From: Balneola sp.
Lineage (GTDB): Bacteria > Bacteroidota > Rhodothermia > Balneolales > Balneolaceae
DNA: 10,406 nt
Direction: 5' to 3'
Assembly (NCBI GenBank): GCA_002730655.1
Contig: PCAT01000078.1
Coordinates: 1-10,406 of the forward strand
In this document: positions 5,380 through 10,406 of the stretch, one piece after another
How the letters are laid out: every line of letters begins with the position of its first letter
Numbering within the stretch: position 1 is the first letter of the stretch
Notes under the pieces: generated by a model
Seen by the model: the letters and a program-made list of their open reading frames with translations, nothing else
The model's database searches: none
Told to the model about the DNA's origin: nothing
Made by a program: the position numbers and the translations under genes

Positions 5380-6981
5380 ATGGATTCAACAGCGATTTAT
5401 AGTTTGCGAGATAGTATGAAGACTACGGTTAATAAAATGGCTTTCACTACAGGATCTCCAATACTAGATGCTTTAGTATCTACGCTAATATTCGTGCTAA
5501 TCAATGAGTGGTTCAACATCGGTATACGAAAGATAGAGGAGCTTAAAGCCTACTTGTTAGAACACGCTAAGTCAATGGCGTCTGGAGTCTTTGGGAGTAA
5601 TGCTCAAGTGGTTCTAGTTGGTAAGCGCATTAGAAATACAAAATATGGTGGAAGTGATATGCAATATTCGGACCGGTATCTAGCAGTAACAAATTATATA
5701 TTAGATCAATTACCACACCTCAAAAAGGTAAGTGGTTTGAAAGAGTCCAGAATGAGATCATTGGCGAAGGACGGGCATTTTGGGTCTGAAGTATTTATTT
5801 TGGACACGAGGCGACCGGTTCAACTGTCTGAAAACATATTTGTGGTGTATGAGGAAGAGAAGGATAATCGTGATAAGGATGATAAATCCCAATCCAGCGA
5901 GTCGGTGACTATTACGAAAATTACTCTTAGCTCTAATAAATTAACTGTTCAAGAGATAACCGAGTTCGTATCAAAAATCACTGAGGCATTTCTTACTAAA
6001 CGAAATCTAGAAAGCGCCGACAAACAATTCTACTTTGAGTTTGATTCTCTAGATGAAGAAGGTCAGCCTATCTTTACTGAAAAAGAATTAACTACTAAAA
6101 AGACATTCGATAGTGTATTTTTCAAACAAAAAGATGAGCTCCTAGAAAAGTATGACTTCTTTTTATCTAATGAGGAATGGTACAACAAACGTGGCATTCC
6201 GTGGCACTTCGGTGTTCTTTTAAGTGGCGAGCCTGGAACCGGAAAGACAAGCATAATCAAGTCATTGGTGAACTACAGGAAATGGAAAGTAGGCAAGATG
6301 TTTAATAGTAATGACTACAAAGGTCAATTAGATCACATCATTTCAGTACCTTTATCGAGAGTTAATAGTTGTGCAGCACTTAGTAAAATCTTTTTCAACG
6401 AAAGAATTAATCGACATCATGTCCCTATGTCATCGAGGATATACCTAATGGAGGATATTGATGCTCAGCCTTCATGCTCGCTACGACAAAAAGACTGCCT
6501 GTCTGACAGCAGTAGTGACAAGAGTAGCATATCATCATATGATGACTTATCAAATTGCAATGTAAGTAATGATCTACAGACTTCAAAAATAATTAGCGCT
6601 TTGAAAAAAGACACCACAAGTGTCCCCAATCTAAATAATGACCCTCTTACACTTGCTTACTTGTTGAACCTAACGGATGGATTATGTGAGATGTCTGGGC
6701 GTAGATTGATTTATACCACCAATCACAGAGATAAACTTGATCCCGCACTGATACGACCCGGAAGAATAGATTTAGACCTAGTGCTCGAGAAAGCCACAGC
6801 TGAAGATACTCGAAATATGGTGGAGTCATTTTATGGTGACAAATGTAGAAGCGTTATTAGAGATAAGGTGTTTCCTGAGAAGACCCTTACAGGTGCCCAG
6901 ATTAACAATATATTGTATTTGCACACCACAAATTGCGAAAAAGGAGTGGACGCAATTTTAGAAAGGAAGATTAAAAACTAA
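5380..6981 (+). CDS. BCS1-like AAA ATPase
   Basis: 533 residues with a clear AAA module in the second half: Walker A GEPGTGKT (283-290), Walker B IYLMEDID (354-361), sensor-1 TTN (446-448) and LDPALIRPGRID (453-464) with the arginine-finger region, followed by a small C-terminal helical domain. The 'DGL...R..IYTTNH...LDPALIRPGR' stretch is typical of the BCS1 branch, whose mitochondrial member translocates folded Rieske protein. As in BCS1, a hydrophobic segment sits near the N-terminus (about 27-42), a likely membrane anchor, followed by a beta-rich BCS1_N-like region. A Ser/Asp-rich insertion (about 363-420) lies between Walker B and sensor 1, where family members normally have few residues. 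BCS1-like ATPases are common in giant viruses, with unknown substrates. The gene is followed in the same direction, 34 bp later, by the SLATT-like gene. Confidence 0.92.
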   Translation: MDSTAIYSLRDSMKTTVNKMAFTTGSPILDALVSTLIFVLINEWFNIGIRKIEELKAYLLEHAKSMASGVFGSNAQVVLVGKRIRNTKYGGSDMQYSDRYLAVTNYILDQLPHLKKVSGLKESRMRSLAKDGHFGSEVFILDTRRPVQLSENIFVVYEEEKDNRDKDDKSQSSESVTITKITLSSNKLTVQEITEFVSKITEAFLTKRNLESADKQFYFEFDSLDEEGQPIFTEKELTTKKTFDSVFFKQKDELLEKYDFFLSNEEWYNKRGIPWHFGVLLSGEPGTGKTSIIKSLVNYRKWKVGKMFNSNDYKGQLDHIISVPLSRVNSCAALSKIFFNERINRHHVPMSSRIYLMEDIDAQPSCSLRQKDCLSDSSSDKSSISSYDDLSNCNVSNDLQTSKIISALKKDTTSVPNLNNDPLTLAYLLNLTDGLCEMSGRRLIYTTNHRDKLDPALIRPGRIDLDLVLEKATAEDTRNMVESFYGDKCRSVIRDKVFPEKTLTGAQINNILYLHTTNCEKGVDAILERKIKN

Positions 6982-7015
6982 TAAGCTACATAAGAACACT
7001 TTACTCTTCTTGTAT

Positions 7016-8947
7016 ATGCCTAGTGATATAGAAGAAGTAACCTTATCGGTGGTAGATGCAAGCGGTATAGATGTAGGAGATGCTGAGCTGCCAGGTGTCG
7101 AGGAAGTATTCGAGATTCCTATTTCTTATTTATCCGACTCCTCAGCTGACTCAGACGGACAGTTACATGCCTCTATTGTGGCAGAGCCTCCTTTATCCAT
7201 AAGTGTAAGTCAGCGCCCAATGGTTCTCAACAAAGATGAGAACATGTACTATAGTTATGGTAGTTCACGGTCCGAGCCATCCGACTCTGATAGCAAAGAC
7301 TTATCAGCAGATGATGTTTATTCTCATGCATCGTCAAACAGAGAGGAAAGTCTAATGTTTCGCGATAGAAAAAGCAGAAATGTGTCTACTGGCCTGAACT
7401 ACAAAAAGATTTCGTATAATTATGTCAGAAGACAAATCAACAAGTACTATGACCCTGATACCCTACACAAAATATCTTCCTCGTTAGACATTCTAGCTAC
7501 CTTTTTAAAGGGCCAAAAGCACATTTATATGGAGGCGCAACACTCGACCACAGTCAAACTAAATTATCTGATGTTGCCTGCGATTTTCTTGTCGGCGCTA
7601 TGCTCGGTATTTTCGCAAGTTTCGGAAGAAGTCCCTCAGGGTTCTTTAATTGTAGCTGGCATCAACGCGTTGATTGCATTTACACTGGCTATTATCAACT
7701 ATTTGAAACTCGATGCTCAGTCGGAAGCACATAAAATATCATCCCATCAGTATGACACACTCCTTACTAAAATGGAGTTTGAATCCGGGCAGGTGCTTCT
7801 ATTCGGTGATCCAATACTAGAGGCGGGCCATCAACAAAAGATTTTGTCTGAATATACTGATCGTTATCAGAAACAAGCTGACGTTATGACGGGTATGACT
7901 AGATTTGAAAAGCAACAATGGATTACAAATAAGGTAGAGGTAATTTGGACAGATATGGTTGATAAACGAAACAAGGCCCATTTTCAACTGCTTACCAAAA
8001 TCAGGAAAGTAGTAAAGGAAATCGAGAAAAGAATCGAGGATATAAAGAAAACCAATCAGTTTATTATTCCTAGAACTATTCGATATAGATACCCTCACAT
8101 CTATCACACCAACATCTTTCTTCTAATTAAAAAGATTGATGACTTTCGAGCGCGTGTTCTTACAACTTTGAAAAACACAAAGAATCAAATACGTCATCTA
8201 GATGCTCAGCAAGAGGCAAATAATAATAAGCTGCCTAAGGAGTTGGAAAGCACTATAGATGATTTGTTTGAGAGAAAGCGTAAGATTACTTCTGTTCTTC
8301 TTACTATTAACACTGCATATTCGCTTATTGATGATACATTCGCTAGAGAAATATTTATCGCTGAACAGTTAAAGACTCATAGAGTTCGAATGCTATTGCA
8401 TAATTTTATTAATTTCGTATGTGATCCAATTCGATGGATGATCCCCGGCCTTAAAAATGCATGCATTCCGAGAGAATTGTATACAATGAGGAGACATCGA
8501 AACCTAATTGATAGGTTACAGACTGGGGATTTTGAAGCAACATACAGATGGCTAGGAATAGAGCACACTCAAGATAAAAAGAAGTCAAACGGATTCGCAT
8601 TTTCGTGGCTAAGGAGAAGTGATAAGAAGACAAGCGATAGCGATGAAGACGCAGATAGAAACTTAGAAGATAGACTTCCTATAGATGAAGATGAACTACT
8701 AAGAATGTTCAAAAAAAACCATAATAGAGTGTATGATCGGAGAGGTAGATTGAAACGAGACTTCAAAAAGCTAATAGGGCGTTCATCCGCTTCTTCGTCA
8801 AGCATATCTCCAGGTGGTGACTTATATCAAAACGATAGGCAATTCACCTCACCTAGAGTGCATAGAAGAACTATAAGAAAAAGGAACATCAAAAAAAGAA
8901 CTAATAGGAGTAATGATGATGTGATTTGCGGTTGCAACATTCAATAA
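7016..8947 (+). CDS. SLATT-like two-helix membrane protein with disordered acidic and basic ends
   Basis: 643 residues from the ATG at 7016 (two codons after an in-frame TTG). Residues 1-125 are acidic and Ser-rich with CK2-like sites (DSSADSD, SEPSDSDSKD). A SLATT-like core follows: Tyr-rich helix (about 130-145), helix with LKGQKHIYMEA (164-174), membrane helix 1 (about 182-201), short loop, membrane helix 2 (about 209-230), then LKLDAQSEAHKISSHQYDTL (230-249) and FESGQVLLF (255-263). Two adjacent helices followed by an 'A..H..S..QYd.L' helix is the signature of SLATT domains, which in bacteria act as membrane-pore effectors of CBASS-type defence, and which I also recall in giant viruses. 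Residues 275-460 form long charged coiled-coil-like helices; the C-terminus (535-643) is again Ser/Asp then Arg/Lys-rich. Probably membrane-anchored with large cytosolic parts. Exact role unknown. Confidence 0.85.
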   Translation: MPSDIEEVTLSVVDASGIDVGDAELPGVEEVFEIPISYLSDSSADSDGQLHASIVAEPPLSISVSQRPMVLNKDENMYYSYGSSRSEPSDSDSKDLSADDVYSHASSNREESLMFRDRKSRNVSTGLNYKKISYNYVRRQINKYYDPDTLHKISSSLDILATFLKGQKHIYMEAQHSTTVKLNYLMLPAIFLSALCSVFSQVSEEVPQGSLIVAGINALIAFTLAIINYLKLDAQSEAHKISSHQYDTLLTKMEFESGQVLLFGDPILEAGHQQKILSEYTDRYQKQADVMTGMTRFEKQQWITNKVEVIWTDMVDKRNKAHFQLLTKIRKVVKEIEKRIEDIKKTNQFIIPRTIRYRYPHIYHTNIFLLIKKIDDFRARVLTTLKNTKNQIRHLDAQQEANNNKLPKELESTIDDLFERKRKITSVLLTINTAYSLIDDTFAREIFIAEQLKTHRVRMLLHNFINFVCDPIRWMIPGLKNACIPRELYTMRRHRNLIDRLQTGDFEATYRWLGIEHTQDKKKSNGFAFSWLRRSDKKTSDSDEDADRNLEDRLPIDEDELLRMFKKNHNRVYDRRGRLKRDFKKLIGRSSASSSSISPGGDLYQNDRQFTSPRVHRRTIRKRNIKKRTNRSNDDVICGCNIQ

Positions 8948-8955
8948 CTTGCCTT

Positions 8956-9264
8956 CTAGGAATTGACCAATCCTCCCATTGCCGTTAGTAGGTCCACAAG
9001 ATTAGGAAGATCTTGAGCAACGCTTACTCCACCGGGATGCTCACCATTTATTCTTTCTCTGACCTCATATCCTTCCCATTCGCCCACTAAGCATCCCTCG
9101 TCCGACAGCATTTGACATGTTACCTCCAGAATATTGTTAGGACTTTTTTTAACTCTAAAGAAATGATCATGTGGTTTCCTTTTTTCTACATCTAATCCTT
9201 GTTCGATAACATAGGAATAGGCTTCCCTTATAGGCGTGTAGCACGTAGGATGTTGAAATAGCAT
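8956..9264 (-). CDS. Unrecognised 102-residue protein
   Basis: The ATG at 9264 opens a 102-residue frame ending in TAG. The protein has a helical N-terminus (PIREAYSYVIEQGLDVEKRK, 11-30), a middle beta-like region (HFFRVKKSPNNILEVTC, 34-50), GEWEGYEVRERING (61-74) and a leucine-rich C-terminal helix (DLPNLVDLLTAMGGLV, 85-100). Three Cys (8, 50, 58) but no CxxC pair, no membrane helix and no motif I recognise. Its stop is 8 bp from the convergent SLATT-like gene stop, and it shares a 94-bp divergent promoter region with the Lgt-like gene. That tight natural fit supports it as a real gene. Function unknown. Confidence 0.7.
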   Translation of the reverse strand: MLFQHPTCYTPIREAYSYVIEQGLDVEKRKPHDHFFRVKKSPNNILEVTCQMLSDEGCLVGEWEGYEVRERINGEHPGGVSVAQDLPNLVDLLTAMGGLVNS

Positions 9265-9298
9265 TTAGGTTGCTAAATAGAAAGATAATTTTAAATTA

Positions 9299-9311
9299 TC
9301 AATTTAATTGA
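9299..9311. promoter_or_regulatory. Near-palindrome TCAATTTAATTGA in divergent promoter
   Basis: In the 94-bp gap between the minus-strand start at 9264 and the plus-strand start at 9359, a 13-nt near-perfect palindrome presents AATTGA outward on both strands (TAAATTGA toward 9264, 34 bp before its ATG; TTAATTGA toward 9359, 47 bp before its ATG). Both resemble the mimivirus AAAATTGA early element with one or two mismatches. It could be a shared bidirectional promoter core, but AT-rich DNA makes chance likely. Confidence 0.35.
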
Positions 9312-9358
9312 AAACTATCAGCACTACGGATCAAAAATAATCGAACATTAATGTAGCA

Positions 9359-10090
9359 ATGACTAATTATACTGTTACACCGTACGGGTTATGCTTTGGA
9401 GTTGGTATTTTTATTTCCTCTATTCTTATTGGTCATTATACCTGGCAGCTATTGGGATTGGTTGTTCTTTCTGTAGTTCTTCAATCTTTTCTGTGTGATA
9501 CATGCAGTTATCAATATACGTACGCATCTATTCTAAGTGCGTTACCGATTTTGCTCCTTCTGTTGAGCTCAGACCCATTTGGTAAATCCTCTTGTTCATA
9601 CTTAAAAACCATTTTGATTGCCATTTCCGTAGGTGCGGCCATCGGGCGGATCGGATGCTATGTGGTAGGCTGTTGCTCAGGTGGCGAGTGTCCTACTGAC
9701 TATCCGTTAGGACTAAAGTATACTGATTCATTCATAAATAGGAAATTTAATGTTCCTTCGATTACAGTTTATCCCAGTGTCCTACTTGAAATAATTTTAC
9801 AAAGTGTAATTGCTTTTGTGGTCTGGAAGTCTGACTATGGTATTCAATTGTATGGAATATTAAATATGCTACTATTAGCATTAACAAACACATGGCGTAT
9901 GGAGAAAAGAATGGGTGGTAATGAGATAATAAGTTATGGTTCTCTCCTTTTGTTCTCGGTATTATCTTATTGGAAATGTGGTCCTACTGCTTCTAAACTG
10001 AAACCTCAGTTTAAATGGATTTACTTGTTTGCTAGCGCTGTAGTTACATTTATAACAAGCAATGACATCAACTTCTCGAGTAAAAAATAG
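9359..10090 (+). CDS. Lgt-like (prolipoprotein diacylglyceryl transferase-like) membrane protein
   Basis: 243 residues, strongly hydrophobic, with about six or seven membrane segments (about 8-25, 30-45, 55-70, 84-104, 138-156, 160-176, 190-205 and 219-233, some short). GAAIGRIGCYVVGCCSGG (92-109) followed by CPTDYPLGLKYTD (111-123) matches the Lgt signature G-R-x-G-N/C...G.....PwG..f.d, and VYPSVLLEI (137-145) matches the downstream HP.QLYE motif. TWRMEKRMGGNE (178-189) falls where Lgt has its R...E...R segment. Lgt transfers diacylglycerol from phosphatidylglycerol to lipobox cysteines in bacteria. Here the HGG motif is absent, the usual Asn of GRxGN is Cys, and the first His of HPxQLYE is Tyr, so canonical activity is doubtful. 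Base composition matches the surrounding virus DNA, so any bacterial transfer is not recent. Confidence 0.75.
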   Translation: MTNYTVTPYGLCFGVGIFISSILIGHYTWQLLGLVVLSVVLQSFLCDTCSYQYTYASILSALPILLLLLSSDPFGKSSCSYLKTILIAISVGAAIGRIGCYVVGCCSGGECPTDYPLGLKYTDSFINRKFNVPSITVYPSVLLEIILQSVIAFVVWKSDYGIQLYGILNMLLLALTNTWRMEKRMGGNEIISYGSLLLFSVLSYWKCGPTASKLKPQFKWIYLFASAVVTFITSNDINFSSKK

Positions 10091-10124
10091 TAATATTAGT
10101 TTTAGGGTTTCTTTCCATATTGCG

Positions 10125-10406
10125 TTATCGACCTGCTTCCTTTCTGGCTTCTAGAATTATTTGTTTGACAGCAGCGAGATTTTCTTGACGTACCGGTCCG
10201 TACATTCGTTCTATTCTTCCTTTCAGTTGGGCATCGTTTTTGTACTGCTCTTCCGCTGCTTGAAAATGACGTTTTTCAACCGAATTGGGACACTCCATCA
10301 ACTCTTTAGCCTTCTGTGAAACCTGTTCAGGATTGGCACATACAACAGCATCATAACTGCCGTCAGAATGAAGAAGCAAAATGTTAAATGTAGTGTTAGA
10401 GATATG
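10125..10406 (-). CDS. Unrecognised protein, partial (C-terminal part; start beyond right edge)
   Basis: The frame is open from base 10406 down to the TAA at 10125, at least 93 residues; the only start-like codon inside near the top is a TTG, so the true ATG lies outside the window. The visible part starts HISNTTFNILLLHSDGSYDA with beta character, then a long charged helical region (EQVSQKAKELMECP, EKRHFQAAEEQYKN, RIERMYGPVRQENLAAVKQI) rich in Gln/Glu/Lys/Arg, ending EARKEAGR. No motif or membrane segment recognised. Convergent with the Lgt-like gene (34 bp between stops). Function unknown. Confidence 0.65.
   Translation of the reverse strand, partial: HISNTTFNILLLHSDGSYDAVVCANPEQVSQKAKELMECPNSVEKRHFQAAEEQYKNDAQLKGRIERMYGPVRQENLAAVKQIILEARKEAGR

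Noticed and set aside
6991..7010. AAGAA...TTCTT inverted repeat between the AAA ATPase and SLATT-like genes as a transcription-end hairpin.
   Set aside because: Only 5 AT-rich base pairs around a 10-nt loop; not distinguishable from chance.

Overview
The window looks like a piece of a large eukaryotic DNA virus genome (Nucleocytoviricota, probably an algal or protist virus related to Imitervirales/Algavirales). The reasons are: about 40% GC; short intergenic gaps; genes on both strands in small blocks; no ribosome-binding sites, tRNAs or bacterial operons; ATG starts; and a set of small proteins whose motifs I associate with this phylum (GYRN/RTPFRG virion-type protein, small Cys/Arg/Lys-rich basic protein, SLCIPR...FWKC protein, C-terminal GGRRTRK tail). 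A dUTPase, a BCS1-like AAA ATPase and a SLATT-like two-helix membrane protein fit this picture. Family assignments are from memory of motifs, not from searches.

Layout. 1-263 (minus): 3' part of an unrecognised gene. 307-813 (minus): Ser-rich, acidic-tailed protein with FPSL and PGW motifs. 814-1086: divergent intergenic region with an AAAATTGA early-promoter-like octamer. 1087-3390 (plus): four genes, namely the SLCIPR/FWKC protein (followed by a 12-bp tandem repeat), a remnant-like protein-kinase C-lobe, the GYRN/RTPFRG protein and dUTPase. 3410-5308 (minus): zinc-ribbon miniprotein, a strikingly GC-rich basic Cys4 protein, and a GNAT-like protein with a basic GGRRTRK tail. 5380-8947 (plus): BCS1-like AAA ATPase followed 34 bp later by a 643-residue SLATT-like membrane protein. 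8956-9264 (minus): unrecognised 102-residue protein. 9359-10090 (plus): polytopic membrane protein resembling prolipoprotein diacylglyceryl transferase (Lgt). 10125-10406 (minus): 3' part of an unrecognised gene cut by the window edge. No gene-free stretch exceeds 300 bp.

How the genes may work together (inference): dUTPase serves nucleotide-pool hygiene for viral DNA synthesis. The GYRN/RTPFRG protein, basic Cys4 protein and possibly the GGRRTRK-tailed protein are virion or genome-packaging candidates. The AAA ATPase/SLATT pair and the Lgt-like protein form a membrane-directed set, and these are the most unusual contents of the window. Recurrent Ser/Asp-rich, CK2-site-like stretches in three different proteins suggest phosphorylation-regulated or disordered tails.
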